A stretch of 64,000 nt of DNA, taken from assembly GCA_013399695.1 (NCBI GenBank), contig VXAU01000750.1, positions 310,001 to 374,000 on the forward strand, read 5' to 3'. Shown here in pieces: positions 13,791-28,815 of the stretch. The stretch's first letter is position 1, and the number at the start of each line of letters is the position of its first letter. This DNA comes from Formicarius rufipectus (Eukaryota > Chordata > Aves > Passeriformes > Formicariidae). The notes beneath the pieces were generated by a model. The model was given only the letters and a program-made list of their open reading frames with translations, was not told the origin of the DNA and ran no database searches. A program made the position numbers and the translations under genes.

Positions 13791-14010
13791 AAATAAAAGC
13801 CAGGGAAGGCATCCCAGAGGTTGGGCCGGGGTTGGGAATGAGGCCTCACCTGACTATGGCCAGGGATGTAATTGAGCCCCAGCAGCCTCCTCGGGCTGGG
13901 GTTACCATAGCCATAGTTTTGTAGCAGGGCTGCCTCCATGCGGGCTCCTTCCAGCTCTTTCTCCAGGATCTCTAGAGCTGGCTAAAGTGCCTGTGAAGGT
14001 CCTTTCCACA
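13791..14010. other. small GC-richer segment
   Basis: A roughly 200-bp rise in GC content with three clustered G3-4 runs around 13820-13842. The minus-strand frame at 13902-14159 (85 codons) resembles nothing known to me. Too little is present to call an exon or a transposable element. Confidence 0.35.
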
Positions 14011-17000
14011 CCACCACCCTTACCAGTGAGCAGCCAGCACACCGAGGGTCCTGATTCCCTTGTACCTATCTGCAGAGCTTGGATTTCCTTATTTGAAACA
14101 GTTCTGCATTTGGGTTCCAAGAGTCTGCCTTGTATTTCTGCTCTTGGCATCGTTGCCATATATGCATGCTCTTCAGATACTTACTGCTCATGTAAATATG
14201 CATCCATGTGCGCAAAGACTTCTCATTAGAAAATTTTCAGTAGAGGTCAAAAGTCTTTAGCATGTGAGGAGTAACAAGCACTGTTTTTAACCATGGGTTC
14301 ATACTCTGCTTTTCTAAACAGCTCACCAAAGAAGCTCATCACAAAACATGAAAACTTCTTGTGCTGTACTGAAGTCCTTCAGGGTTGTAACTTAGTGCAT
14401 GCAATGTGTGGATCTTACCAAAAGAAACTGGTAGACACTTTTGGTCTTATTTTACTATAATATAAAAAGAAGGGAGCTATTAAAATATAAAGTATAATTT
14501 TAGACACCGTGTCAGCTTTGTACCTTTTAAATTGTTCAGTTTGTGTACACACTCTAAATTAACCACAGTGGGTTATGAGAGGGCAGTAATCAATAAGACA
14601 GCTCATTATCTCTGATACTTATAATTATCCTGATGCTAGTACTAACGTATTGGTATAACTAAAGCACATTAAAAAAATGTCTTAACAGGACATCTCATTA
14701 TCACCCTTATTTTTGCTCTGAAGTTTTATTAGAAAACCATGCTACTCTTCTGAACTAGCACAACAGCAGCATTATCCCTAGGGCATTTTTTCATATCAAG
14801 GTTAATTTAAAGTGATTAGCGTAAGCGCTACAGATGTTGCTATGGGAATAAGAACCTCACATCTTCTATGATGGACATCACATGATTGCTGTTACAGCTC
14901 CAGTATGATTGGATTATTTGTTTTAATGTCATGCAAAAGAAGTCACGTGACAAAGATCAGAATCTCCTTAATAGCATTTCATATTCTGGAAATCAATCAC
15001 CTTTTACCCATTTCTTAGTGTACAAAGTGCCTGAAGAGCACATAAAACAGATGTCTCTGGTTTACTGCTACTTGTACCTGACTGTTTGTCTAGCAGAATC
15101 CACTACTGGTGACTGAAATATATAACTGTTTGGAAAATGAAAAAAAAAAAAGGCAATTAATTATATTTAACCATAATAACAAGTTAGTTTTGGTGGTTTT
15201 TTTTTAATAAGCTGGAATAAGATCCTAGCATGAATGCAATTAGATCACATTTTATAAAAAATCCCTATACTGAATGTATGCAAAATCATCTAGTGATGGA
15301 CAAGCCCTATGCCATAAAAATCAGTGAGAAGCACCTTATTTCCTTCAATAGGTATCTCTGAGTTCTCTATCGATTCAGTCACATCAGTATTTCAGTATAT
15401 AGTATTGCAGTAGAGAGAAAGATAAAAATGTTTCCCAGGGACTCAATAAGGACAATAGTTAACATATGGAAATGATAACATGTTGACAAAAATTAGCATA
15501 TAGAAAGTCAAAATATTAATTTTAATGTATTTCTCAGTAACACCTTACTGTCATAACTATGGAAAAAAAGACTATAAAGAAGACTTTAACTGTACCATTT
15601 TGGTGAAACAGGATGGCTTTGTCATCTACAGGGGGACACTTTATAGTCTACAGGGTGCAGTGTGATACCTCTTGGAGAGACTTTTCTCTCATGAGTGGCT
15701 ACGTGGGCAATGAAACTCCTAAATTTGGTCTTCTGAATTACATCTAGGACACACTTTAAAGTAACTTCAAATACAGCTTATTAACCTTTCATTCACGTTC
15801 CTTTCTTGTGATTATTACTGTGAGTAATGTTTGGATTTTATATCTGCAGTTTTCTTATTTCCAATAAAATAGCAGCAGTTAATTGGGAAACTACTTTGAA
15901 TGCTGGCTTTACTTTCCAGATAATTTTATGTCTTTGTTATATGATGTGGTTTTAAGCATGCTAATGGTATTCTATACAGGATGATGTTATACTGAAATTT
16001 AACAAGAAAAAGGATGAAGTAAAGAGGATTTTTGAACATGCTGAGAATAACAAAGAATATCTCAAGCTCATACTTCATTTGCTTGAACACTGACTTACAG
16101 AAGTCTCACTTCTTTTAAGGTGGAATAAATTTGTGGTTTAGATAGCACCTTTCATCCCTCAGAGAGTGTCAAAAACTAATTAGAGATTGATATTATACTC
16201 TCATGATGGGTGATAGGTAATCATGACATTAGCAGTTCTTTCAGCCCAAGCTAACAATAGCACAGGTTCGTGAAATTGGATTTGTTTGTCGTGTTACCTG
16301 GAGTTCTGTGGTATTACTGCCCTCTGTTCACAAGAGATATTCTGATCTTTAATTTTCAAAGAATTTTCACCTGGGAGGGACAAGGATTCGGTTCTGTGAT
16401 AACTGGAAGGGCAGAATCAGCAGCTGAGTCCTCAGAACCACGATCAGCAAACAGAACAGAATGTAATAGAGTATTTCAGTTGGAAGTAATAGATTTAAAA
16501 ACTCATATCACTGCAGAAGTTTTGTGTCAGCTGAGCAGTTCAGTTCCCTTTTGAGTAAGCCATGCAATATTTAGCTATAGAGAGGGTGTTCTGTAAAAGA
16601 AAGACAAATTGATGGGTGTCTTCATGATTCTGACCTTTTCTATTCACTCATACCTGTACTAGGAAACTTAATACTCAGTTCTTCACTTACTATTAATTTT
16701 GACGTGTAAATAAATAAACTACACAGTGACCTTCTTGAGAGATGAGGAAGTTGTGGCTATAACTGCAGTAAAGCAAAACAGTGGTTTCCTGGCTGGAATC
16801 TGTAACAACTTCTATTTTGCCTTCAAAACAGAGGAATGACTTTGGGCCTCTGTCCACATATCCACATACCATCCCACTCCTCCATAGAAGAGTGTCAAGG
16901 ATGTGGATCCAAGCTTTTTTCCAATATTCAATAATGCTGTAATATCTGAAGTAGCTGGAAACCACCAAGAAACATTGTCACAGAAAAGCCATTTTGGACA

Positions 17001-20000
17001 CGACATGAGTGCAGGCCATGAATGCAGAATATAAATCAACTCCAGGTCCCTATTTCTCCTCAAAAGTTTGATAAATCCTTGATGTATAAAACTCTTCAAT
17101 GCTGCATTCCTTATGTGGTGATCAATATTAGTGTATTAATGCCACTACACTAGAACTAAACAATGCACAAAGGCTTCTGTTGAACTCCTTTCTTTCCCAG
17201 TTGTTAATTATGTAAATATTATTCTACTAACACAGAAAGTAAGACACGATTTTAAAACTCTTCTAAGGATAGTAATGATTTTTAAAATGGGAAAAACTTT
17301 CAGAATGGTTTTCCATGGTGGTGTTACTGCAATAATTTTCAATAGCTATGATGATATGGTGCTGTAAAATTATGGCTAATAAAATGATAGATCATACCCA
17401 AAGTATTTTTGCTTAAAAGTCATTAATCATTTTAAAAACATAATCTCATGTCTTGAAATGATGGTAGAGACTTAAGATGCTAATTTCATTTATACCAAAG
17501 GCATTTCTGAGAATTTCTAAAGATGAAATGTAAAGATTTTCACAAATGTTACCCAGTAGTCAAAGGCATTAACAATTTTCTCAATTAAATGTTTAGTCAA
17601 TAAAATCAAAATGCTCAACTTTTTGAATTAAAAAAAATTTTTTCAATTGTTTCCAATACTCATAGCTGAATACAGAGAATATGTATGTTATAAAAAAGTA
17701 ATGGTTAGAAGATTGTTAATGAATCATCTCTCAGTCTCCAGATTAAGCAGAAGAGGAAATTGTGTAAGTATTTGAACCCCTTGGGCAGACAAAAGATTTT
17801 GGGAAATGTGTTACAGACTTTGACTAAGCTTTTAGATTTACTGTATATTCCAACCAAGTTTCCAGAAATTCACCTGTCAGTATTTCGAGCTGTGGTGTGT
17901 GTTTGACAATAGATCTTAAAATCACTCTCTCTCCTGCAGTTCAATTTCCTGTGTTCCGCTTTGCTGCCCCACATACATTATGTGTCTGGGAACAAGGTTT
18001 GGTGTTTTTTTTCAGTATATATACCAAGAGTAGGATTTTCCCCCCATACTTCCAATGCAAATGCTTTGATGATTTTTTTTATTATAATTATGTGTCAACC
18101 TACTAACTTAAGACTAGCTATCCTCCTATGTTAAAAAAGCAGCATTTTTAAAGGTTAACAGTTGGTTTATAGCAACAAGGAACATTTAGCTCTAAATACA
18201 ATGATTCAGTAAAATTAGACACTTTATTACTGCTAATTTCTTTTGTTAAAAATTATTTTTAATCATTTAATTGTATCGTAGTTCCAATAGAAAGGATCTT
18301 TGGAAAGTATTGTCACACAGAAATGCCGAATTCTGGCACATTTTAGTGGATTTTTATAGCATCGTGAACTTGCGCATGTAAGGTCAATACTTTCCCAGAG
18401 CTCGTATGTGGTCCCACTTTAATTTTAGCGCTACCAGTGAGATGCAGTTGTGGTTACCAGAGATCTCCCTGTGTAACTCTTAAAACCAGCAAATGCCAGT
18501 CCCCCAGCTGCTGTGAATCAGCACAGCTCAGTTCTGATGAGATCAGGATCTTAAATGTGTGTCAGGAAGGGTTAGGAACTGGTATTCAGCATTTGCATAG
18601 CAGCATCTTTCTCAAACGAGAGTGCTTGTGGCTTCAGTTGATTTTAGGGTAGCTGAGTTTGCATGGGTGACATGGCTGCACCCTCACAGAACACAGCTTC
18701 ATGAAATTATTGTGTTTGAGCATCCACAATTAGTTTGTGAATGGGTTTTGGGAAACCCCTCTCTGTTGGACGATGTTCCTATTAAAGAGACGGGAACCAG
18801 TGTGTAAATGTCAGTAAGAGGAGACTTAGGGCTCTACTCAGGCCCACTCTAAATGTATAGTTGCCACTTGATAAGCTTACAGGGTCCAACATCTCCTTGT
18901 AAGAAGTCTGCATTTTCATACATGTGATCTATGATCATGATGTGCATTAGCTACTTGGGAGTTTGAAGTTCAAACTGGAATAACAGCAAAATTCTAAGGA
19001 TACAAGGCTCTGATTGCTTCTACATTAAGCATTGACGGGTGGAGGTTATGGAAATGGTCACAGATTTTGTCAATCAAAGGCTATGTAGGTTTTCAAAGCT
19101 AGAGGAAGGGAAAGAAAGATTTATAGGGTTCCTGCTCCAAGGATGTGTGGACAGACAGAATTCTTCTGTCATGCTTTGTAGTGGGATCCTGCCTTTCTTG
19201 TTCATAGACTTGATTCTCAAAACTGCCTATACAGCTTTCCTCATTAAGTGTTGTCCAAGGTTGTAAGAAAACAAAGACTTAATTCCTCACCCTCACTACC
19301 ATTACCATGAGAAGAGAGGGCAAGGTTAGGACAGGAGTTGACTGGGTTTTTTTAATTCATTATCTGTAACAGTTTTTCAGCCAGAATAGGAGCTTCTACA
19401 GGAAAGGGGAAGTCATTTACTTTTACAAAGAGAGGGAGAAAATGGTGGTGCAGTGAAGAGGATATTTGAGTACTTACACTCCTCCATGCCAGATTCCTGT
19501 GAGTGGTCAGACTTTTTTTTATTTATTTTTTTTTTAAGGTCACAGTTCTGCTTGTTAATATTAACCTCCCAAATGAAGCTTTCAGTGGCCTATTTCATCC
19601 CACTTGTGAAAGAGATGAGAATTTATTAAGAGCTCTCTCTCTCTAAATTTCCCATTACTAAATTAAGCATGGAAGTGTGGTTTTCTTTTTCCTCAGATAC
19701 CATTTGTTTCCCAAAAGTAATTACAATATCAGCTTGATAAAGGCTGCTAGTAATTTTGTTAAGAAAATTTCTGAAAAAGAGCAGGAAAACTTAACAACCT
19801 AAGAGAATTGCCTGTGGAATGGGGTGCTCTCAGGAGACCCCCCTCCTATCCATTAGGAATTCTAACCACTGTAATTAGCAGCAAATTTCCCTATCTCTGT
19901 ATGTTAAACAGGGAATTCATCCTCGGGTTTGTTGCAGCCCGGGGCAGAGAGAGACTGAAGGAAGGGAAATGTAGGCATGTGCCTGCCTGGGTTAAGCAGA

Positions 20001-23000
20001 CTTAGCTGCACTGGAAGGAAGAAAATCCACAAATTACACTGGTTTCTGATTTATATAACCTGTGCAACCCTGTCAAAGTCAAGGGTCTTAGTTTGGTTAT
20101 AATCCAACGAAAAATGCAAGTGCACAGGTAGATAGGAAACACCCAGGTAGAGAAATTATGGGGTTTGGATGAGGTTGTTTAAAAACTAATGAATAAAAGA
20201 TGAACATTTGCATTGTAGAATTACTGTGCTGAGAAAACCGGTAACTTTTTGTGAGCTCTTTTACTGCCTATGCAGTAGCAAACCTTATAAGAGTAAATAT
20301 TTTCTGTACTGGAACAGTAAGAAATGGGGAAGGTGATTGCTACAGAACAAGGCTGAAAATATATTGTCTGACAGCCATCCTCTGTGACTCTTGATGAGCT
20401 TCTTGTTGCTGAAGAGTAATCTTGCTAGGAAAAGAGAGCTGAAAAAATAAAAGACAAATACACTGGCATAATGAATAACAAAAGTGATTACTAATTAGAA
20501 AAAAACAACAAATTGCCTTGTCTTATGCATTATGTTTCATTATTTGTTTATCTATAAAATTTATTCATATAGTTGCTGGTTTAGATGCTACTTTTGTGCA
20601 TCCTCCACAAATGGCACTTAAGTAAATGACCACTAATCTGTGATCACAATACTCCTAAAGTGTGCATAAAAGCCAGTAAAAAGAATCCCTAATGTTCTTC
20701 TAGGGATCTCAATGTATTTTATGTAATTTTTTTCTAGTGGATTGAGATCAAAGATTACAAAATTAGTTGGTTTGTTTCATAAAAAAAGTTTTGTTATAAA
20801 TATTTACACAAACTGATGCCACCTATATTTTAAATGGGACCTGACTCTGAATTTTATAATTATGTTTATATTAGTTTCTCAGGTTTTAATAAACTAATTG
20901 TGAGCTCTCAGTCTTAAGTATAAAGAACCAGCTATTATCATAGCTATTTTTGCAACACAAGTGTGATCACAAATGCTACATTTCTGACTGAGGTCTATTT
21001 GTTTCATCAGTGGAAGAGGCTGAGTACGTGGTGAAGCTGAATGGAGTTTGTTGCATGGAGTTTTGTCTTTGCATTGCTGTTAGGAACTACTGGCAATATG
21101 ACTGATTTGGGGGAAAGCCAGACCTCATCTGCATTGCACTTTTGTGCCATTAATAGATTGTGTTAATTACATGCCTCAGAGGCTTCTTTTGGTCACCTCT
21201 AGAAGTCAGAAAGTAATTTCTTTTGCCTTACTATACAACAAACGTTAGAGGGGAGAATGGAATGAGAATAAGGTGAAGAGTTGAAACAGCAGAGATGCAC
21301 TTGGAGCTGGAGGCAGCCTGTGCTGCTGCTGAAAATTCTCATCTGCTTTGTTGACATATTTTTGTTAGACAGAGTTAAACTTAATGACAGCAAATGATAT
21401 TTAGCTGCAATTAATTGAGTATAATGGCATTTTTGCTCCTCTGCTCATGGTAACGGTCTTCAAACCTCTTCCTTGTACACAAATGTCATGGAGTTTTAAA
21501 GCCTCAGCAGTCCATGACAGATCATCCTGTAAGAAACTGAACTGACTTCTGCCAGGAGGCAAGACCTGCCCATTACAGGAGGATTCCACTGTCAGGGATA
21601 TTCTGGGTAAAGATGGTACAGTGGTGGATCAAATACTCACCCTTGTAAAGTTTAGGAGGTAAAAAAAAATTGCTGGTACAGCATGAATGTTCAGTTTCTT
21701 ACAAAATATCAGAGCTATATACTTGTCATGACACTGAGGGAAGGCCAAAAACAGGGTCTGTGTGACAGATGGTATAGAAAAATTTAGAGTGTACTTTTCA
21801 ACTTTATGATTTGTGGTACTGGCAGCAGAGAAATGTCTCAGAATATTGTTAGTGGGGAAGAGGATTCATGCTCAGGAAAGAAATATCTTCTATTTCGCTG
21901 AAGGAAACAAAAATAACTGCTAAGTCATTATGCCCTGCTAAATTGTTTTGGAAAGGATATCTTTCCTGCTGATTTAAAACATGTACATAAGAACATGACA
22001 TGTGTGTGTTTGCACGTCTGGCATTTTTCATGTCTTATAAATAAACATGGCTGTCATAAAATCATTAAATACAGAGAGTTTAGACTACCCTTAGAATCAT
22101 CCCATAATGTTTGCATGGCTGTATATGAATAATATTTATCACTGTCTGGTCTCGAGTATTTCATCATGATTTTGCATGTTTTGTATAATTGCATCATTAC
22201 TTACCAAAAATAGCAGCACCAAGAGAAGCACAACAACTGAAACGTGGTGATGCAGTTAATTGCTGTTAGACCTTCTACCTCAGACTTCATCCCAGTTCTT
22301 TTATGGCTTGGATCTCCAAGCAGCGATCTTCCAGTTGTAAATAAACTCAAGTGTCTTAGATTTTTTGGAAGATCCAAATAAAGAATAACATTATAATTAT
22401 GGATGCTAAGACATGTATAATGAAACTTTTTGCTAGTTTTTTTCCTAAGGAAATTTTCATTTTAGAGTTTTTCTGTTGGACTCTTGGTTCACAGTCTCTG
22501 ATATTTTACGTCATCATACAATATTAGAAAAAATAACAAAAGTGAAATTGATTTTTTTTTTCCTTTATATTTTGTTTTTCTCTGCTTGGTTACAGTTCTT
22601 CATGGACTCTTTTGTTACATATTTCAATTTTTAAATGCTGGTGGAGCATGGATGCAGACTGCCAGCATCAGTTAGCTTATCACTAGGATATGCTGTCTGT
22701 GGATCAGCTTGACCATAGATATTATATACCTAAGCTCCCATAGTATCTGTGTTTCCACATGAATGGTTTTATTTTTACCAAAGAAAGAACTATAATGAGG
22801 CCAATAAGTGACACAGATCATGCTCCTGTTTAGTCAAAAGGAAGCATACAATTCTGTACTGCCTTCGTGTATCTTACTCTGAATGTACAGAAATCTAAAG
22901 ACTTGAGATTAAAATATTCAAGAGGACCGTGTCTTTGGTTTTTTTTCTCTGCTCTTTTTATAGTGTTTTAAAAACATTTCCCGTGTGCCACCTTACAAAA

Positions 23001-25221
23001 ATCATTAATTCTTCTGTGGGACACTTGTGGCACCCTTGCTTCTCTCTCCAATAAAAATACTCATAGAACTTAATTGTTCATGGGCACATTAGAGTAAAGC
23101 AACCACGAGTTTTATCCCAGATTGATAACTGACTTCTTCTGTTTGTTTTTGTTATAGCACTGTTATTAAAAACATTGTTTGCTCTGTGTATTTCTGATTG
23201 GTGACTAAGCATCTGCTACATGGAGCTGCTTGGCTAAGAACTTTCACCTGAGCAACTGGAAAGTTTTCAGACTTGAATAGCTTGTTTTTCCATTCTAAGC
23301 ATGCAAATCCCCATTGAAATAGGAATTAGATTTCTGTATACTTCTTCATGTCAGCCTTTATTGATCTTGATGTACATAACATTCCTATAGGTAAGAAACC
23401 ACAAAACGCTTACAAAAATCTTAACTATGCCTAGACATACCTATTCTGGAAGAATGGCTGTCTTTCCCAGTTGAAATTTATTTCTAAGCTCTGAACAGCT
23501 TAGAATCAAAGCAATCAAACCATCCCTGCTTCGTATTTTCAAGAAATAAATCCTTAGTGTGCCCAATGTGCATCTTCAGGGCAGCAATATTAAGGGAAAA
23601 GAAATTGATTCCAGCACTTCTAAAAATTTTCGACTAAAGTACTTGGCGTCTTCCACAGCAGGTAGAAAATCATGAAACATTTAAAACCAACTATCTTAAT
23701 ACCAATTTATTAAAGCAGTTGTATCTTCAGATATACCAAAGGGAAAATTAAACCAACTACCTTTATAAAATGTATTAAAGTAATTTATTTTACTGCACCT
23801 CAGCAGGAGGAAAAAAATAAAATGAAGACAAGCCTGCCACCAGTAGTGAACAGAAAACACTCCACAGCAGGAAATAAAAGAAACAGAAGGAGAAAAAAAT
23901 TAAACCTAAGGTTGAAGGCAGTTCATCATAAAGAGTGCCATGTGCAACATGACAGCTGAGGTCAAAATAGGTGCACCTTTGTAACTACATGCTGATGTTC
24001 ATTCACACATGACAATTTCATCTCATTATTAGCATTGTCTTACAAAATTTCTTTCTGTGTGCATAGAAAGCAGCTAAAAAGGCATCCCACCAAGATAGCA
24101 TAAAGAAGTTAAAAATAATTAAAAACCCCTATACCAGATGTCACCCTAACTTGTGTTCACTGTTGATTTCCATGAAGCTGTAGGACAGGGAAAATACTGC
24201 TATATTGGAACCACTGTCTTTTGGTCATATCCCAACTGTTTTCAGAATGAGATTTTCCTTGATGTGCTTCCAGTTTGAACCCATGAAGTATCTGCTAGAA
24301 CATTCCCAAAAGGTCTGGAAGGTCAGTGTCCATTCAGCAGAGAGTAGTGGTGTTACACAAACTACAGCCCATCAGCTTCTTGTTTCTAGAAAATCTTACT
24401 TATTGAGAGATAAGGAAGAAAGGGAATGGCAGATAAACACAACAATGAACAGAATGGTCTTTAAAATATGTATGTTGAGTATATGTCTGGGAGCTGAGAG
24501 CTTTAACTACATTAAGTAGGATATAGAAATGTTAAACTTATTTAACTGTTAGGTGTTTTTCAGTAAACATACTAATCTCATCCATTTCCATTTAATTTAG
24601 ATTTCTGTTGTGCCTCAAAATGAGTATTTACTGATATAGGAACTTCATTAAAGCAATTCTGGCTAAATTGTCCTCAGCTGTCACAGTTTAGTGCAACATG
24701 AAAGGTGTGGCATGGACAATAGGAATGCACACATACAGCTCAGCCCTGGATGTACATACTCCTATTCCACAGGAAGACAGCTGGCACAGGATGCTGTGGA
24801 TACCAATGTTGTGGTAGTATCTCTGCTAAAAAGCAACTTCTGGATGGGAGTGGGGACACTGATGCAGACCACTAGTAGCACATTTAGCCCTGTTTGGGGA
24901 AGAAGAAAACTAGCATGAAAACCCTGGGGAACTGAGGGTAATAACCTGGATGGAAGCTTCACTGAGAAGGGTTTTTTTGTTTGTTTGTTTTTTTAAATTA
25001 TTTGGGCCTTATGTGTTGAAAAGATGGAGTTTAGCCACAAAAGCAAAATACACTTGGGTGAATATCCTTGTTGTCCAGGGAAAAGACGTGGCTTGTTTGT
25101 TTATTTTTTGGTTTTGGGAATGCTTTTTGTGGTATTTATATCTGTTGAATAACCAATCAGTTTCATGTTATCCGGTGTCAAGATTACCTGTAGATAGTTA
25201 TAAGTACTTGATATTTTCACA
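14011..25221. other. long unique AT-rich non-coding sequence
   Basis: About 11 kb without a recognisable gene, RNA gene or transposable element. The longest frame is 104 codons (24205-24519, + strand), with no domain and no codon signal. Minor homopolymers include an A run near 15140-15151 and T-rich sequence near 19511-19538. Some stretches, such as 14560-14860, are complex AT-rich sequence of the kind that can be conserved non-coding DNA; that is untested. Confidence 0.55.
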
Positions 25222-25500
25222 CTCATAGAAGCACAGAATGGACTAGGTTGAAAGATCATCTATTTCCTTCCCCCCTGCCTTGGCCAGGGACATCTTCCAC
25301 TAGACCAGGTTGCTCAGAGCCCCATCTCACCTGGTCTTGAACACTTCCAGGGCTGGGGTATCCACAGCTTCTCTGGGAAACCTGTTCCAGTGCCTCACCA
25401 CCCACAGTCAGGAATTTCTTCCTAATACCTGATCTAAACCTACTCTCTTTCAGTTTGAAGCCATTTTCCTTTTGTCCTGTCACTACGTACACTTTCCATC
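25222..25500 (-). mobile_element. CR1 LINE, 5'-truncated 3' end
   Basis: Read on the + strand, the segment starts with a degenerate TCATAGAA..CACAGAATGG block. It continues through the hallmark CR1 wording: CCCCCCTGCC, the ccactagaccaggttgctca stretch, AGAGCCCCATC, CTTCCAGGG, CCTGTTCCAGTGCCTCACCACC, and GGAATTTCTTCCTAAT. This is the complement of the CR1 3' region, so the element lies on the minus strand with its 3' end near 25222. It keeps about 280 bp. The right-hand (5') boundary is blurred, and divergent CR1 sequence may run to about 25550. No coding capacity remains. Confidence 0.93.
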
Positions 25501-28500
25501 TCCAATAACTTTCCCTCTGTCCTAGAACCCATCATGAAGCCTGGTCCCAGGCTTCCCAGGAGTTTTCCAACCTCCTCTTGTCTTCAAGATTGTTCAAATA
25601 CTGCTTTCATTGCCATCAGTCCAACACACTGAAATGGCTACACTTGAGGAATTTTTGTGGCCAGCAAAGACAGGTTCATCAAGTATCAATATAAAATTTA
25701 AGTGGTAGGTCTGTGTAATCTTACTTCTGAAATACTAAGAATAAGTATTATTCTTATTATAAACTTAGAATTGTTCTTTTGTCATAAGTGCAGAAAAAGG
25801 GAGTTGACGATAAGGTTTTAAGACTGCATATAGGAAGTGCAATAATAAAGCTGCATGAAATCCATGCTGTTCCAAAATAAATTCTGCCCAAAATTAAGAT
25901 ATTTTTTAAAGATGGATAATTTGGTTTTTTGCTTGATATGTGGTTTTGCATTGACTGTCAGTTTTGCATCAAGTGGATGTAATATTCTTGATTCATTTTA
26001 AAGTTTTTTTGTGATGGAAAAGATGTAAAAGGGGAGATTTTCAGTCTTCTCACCGTGTATTTCAGAGTTTGCAAGTGACAATATTTGTATCTTCCCAATT
26101 AATCCTCAGTGGTACTACTTCAAAGGAAAATGCAGGGAATCCTTTTCATGATTAAAATGAAAGAAAGGGAAGTGAAAAAAAATGGTCCTCAGCAAAAAGT
26201 AGGCAGTGTTATGATTAATGAAACATTCTTAAATAAGAAAAACCATTAATGGCCAAACCGTAAGGATTAGTTTTAGGGCCACAATTATTTCTTACCAGTG
26301 ACTCATAATATGGGATGAAGAGCAGAATATACATTTGCTTGTGTCATAAAATTAATTTAAGATCAAACAATCAAAATGACACTGATAGAATTCAATAGGA
26401 TTTACACAGATTAGAGAGAAAGAGAGACAAAAAAATTGCTACACAGTGCAAATGCAATACAAGACACTGATGTATTTTATCACTTCAAGTCTAACTAGTG
26501 TAGCTTATAAAGTGGTGTCATAGTCCCACATATATTTTTCTAATAAAATTTATATATTTTTATAGCCCTATAGGCTTGCAAAGCTCAATTACATAATGAA
26601 CAGGCAGTGTCTCTAGTGGAGTTGCTCCATGATGCAATGGTTAGAAGGTGGAATTTATGAAATGCATTGAACAGGGACAATTACAGCATCCTACCCCTTA
26701 TCATTGTTAATGTGTGCCAACAGGATTCTGCTCCCCAAAACTTGTCACCCATTAATGTTCTGTTGCAGAGAAGGATAAAAAATTAAACAGGTCTCACACA
26801 CAGGTCCAGCCTCACGTGAGACCTGTCAGCCATGGTGAGGCATATTAAAGTAATGCTGGAGAGGATCAATGATTTTTGGGTTTAAGGAGCTGGAAAGCAA
26901 GCCTGTTCCTTCTTTCCCTTTGTGCAGATGTTATTAAAGTTTTCTGGAGGCATCTCCAGGCATTTGCTGATTAGGAGATGAGGAAGAACCTACTTCATTA
27001 AACATGGTGAAAGTCTTTCATGGTTCTCTGCTCAAGGAAGCCCTCTCTGTTAGGTATCACTTTGGCAGAAGGACTATTGTTTGGTCTCCTTGCTCTGTTT
27101 TCATAGCAGAATATTTGCAGTTATGGAACAAAAACTATTAATGCTACTGTGCAGAATACTTATTAACTTTCTGGTCTTCATCTTGTATTTTTTCAAACGA
27201 TCAATTCTGGATTGTAATCATTGCATAGAACTTGTTCAGAAAGTGCTTGGAAGTCATTTAAAAGCAAGACACAGTTAGGCCCTGGTCCTATAAACACTTC
27301 CAAAGTCAGTGTTCTCTGTGCAAAGTTAAGTGCATGCATACATATTGCTAGGAATAAAACACTGAGGGGAAAATAAGTGTTTAAATCTGACTTGGAAACA
27401 TCCAGCTTGTCTCTCCTTGCTATTGTTTAACACATTTGTTTAGGTATTTTTTTTTTCTTTTTTCCAAGTAGGCCTTCTGCCTTGAACTCCCAAAGATCAG
27501 AGGGCACACATACTTTCAAGAATTTCCTTTTACTAAAAACTGTAAACTCATTTTTTAATCCCATCCCACCACATTTTCTTCTGTAATTTTCTCACTTGGT
27601 CTTTCATAGGTCACTGGTGTGACTGCAAGCTAATGATGCATAGACAAAGCTAAAATGGAGCCTGTTGTATGCTTAAAATATTTAATTTACATGCTTTCCT
27701 GAATCCATAAAAAGTCTGTAAAGGGGGATTATTGGATTATAATAACCTAGCTATGGTCCTCAAGATTGGGAATTAGTGTATGTGCTATTTTTCCTAATGT
27801 ATGCAGATATATTTCAAAAAGATAGATTAACTCGGAGGCAATCACTGTGGAAAACATTATTCAGAGGATAAAAGCTCAGTTTTCTTTGGCTCTAAGTGCA
27901 GGAGTGAAGAAAGAAGTTAGTTGTGATGTTTCATGTAAGCATGAGGCTGTTCCGAAATTCTTTGTCTGTAATACAGAGAAGGAAGCAACAGGCAATGTGG
28001 TGCCTGAAATTACCTTGGAGAACTTCCCTCTGTGTCAAAGTTACTGTATTATCTTGAGACCGTGTGCCAATTTGTAGCCCTCCACTTCCCTTTGTGCTTT
28101 CTGGATATTTCTAGGTTGCTAAGTTCACTATTAAACTTACATGAAGTCATCTAAGCCCTACTTACTTCTCTGACATTATGACAGTGGCTTATTGTATTCC
28201 ACTTTTGTTTCCCTGCTTTTCATGTACTCTCTGTTCTGTGGAGTGGGTGATTTGATGCTTGTAGCCCCTCCTGCCCCCACTTCTTTACTGAAGCTCTTCA
28301 TGTCACTCTTTCTTGAGCAAGGAAGAGTCCACAGTATTCCCTTAGGACTGCTGCAGGAGGAGAAATGAAGCCCCCAGGTCTGTTAAAAATCTGTTTGCTC
28401 AATGCCTGCAGGCAGTGGATGTGGCAGCTCAAGAACTCATGAACTGCAAGAGGGTGAGAAAGAATCCTGGGGTCATGCTGAATGTGTTCAGCTTTCACTG

Positions 28501-28736
28501 GGAGTGATGGTAAATGTCTGCACTCACAATTTAGTTCTGTATGAATGATTCGCTATTTCTGGTCTTTGTTTTTAAGTGGAGTAGAGAAGCAAGGCACAGT
28601 GTATGAAGGAGCTGGACCCCTGAGGCCAAGATAAGGAGCATGGATATACCAGACATCAGAATTGCTGCTTGCCATTACACCTTGAGAAAGAACCCCAAAA
28701 AATCTCTAATATCAGGAGACATAAAGTAGTGTCATA
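25501..28736. other. unique non-coding sequence
   Basis: No gene is recognised. The frame at 27847-28077 (76 codons, + strand) has no recognisable domain. A short T-rich run lies near 27447-27461. A six-base GTTTTA at 28737-28742 marks the left edge of the retroviral insertion. Confidence 0.55.
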
Positions 28737-28742
28737 GTTTTA
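28737..28742 (+). repeat. candidate target-site duplication, left copy
   Basis: GTTTTA immediately precedes the TGTCAG terminus. It pairs with GTTTTG after the right terminus, with one mismatch. Six bases is the usual duplication length for alpha- and betaretroviruses. Confidence 0.5.
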
Positions 28743-28815
28743 TGTCAGAGGAAGGAACTACCCAGATTGCAGAGAGAACATCTGGCAATGAACCTTCATC
28801 GACAGAGAGTCAAGT
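28743..28815 (+). repeat. inverted LTR 5' end (U3) fragment
   Basis: By hand alignment, 59 of 73 positions match the complement of 29806-29734, the start of the minus-strand LTR. A shared exact 17-mer core (caatgaaccttcatcga) lies at 28786-28802. Because it points the opposite way from the rest of the provirus, it forms an inverted repeat with the far end. The stop codon that closes the gag frame lies within or at the edge of this fragment. The 19% difference is larger than expected if both ends were copied from one LTR recently. Confidence 0.75.

Noticed and set aside
25256..25492. 78-codon minus-strand frame
   Set aside because: It lies inside the non-coding 3' part of a CR1 element.
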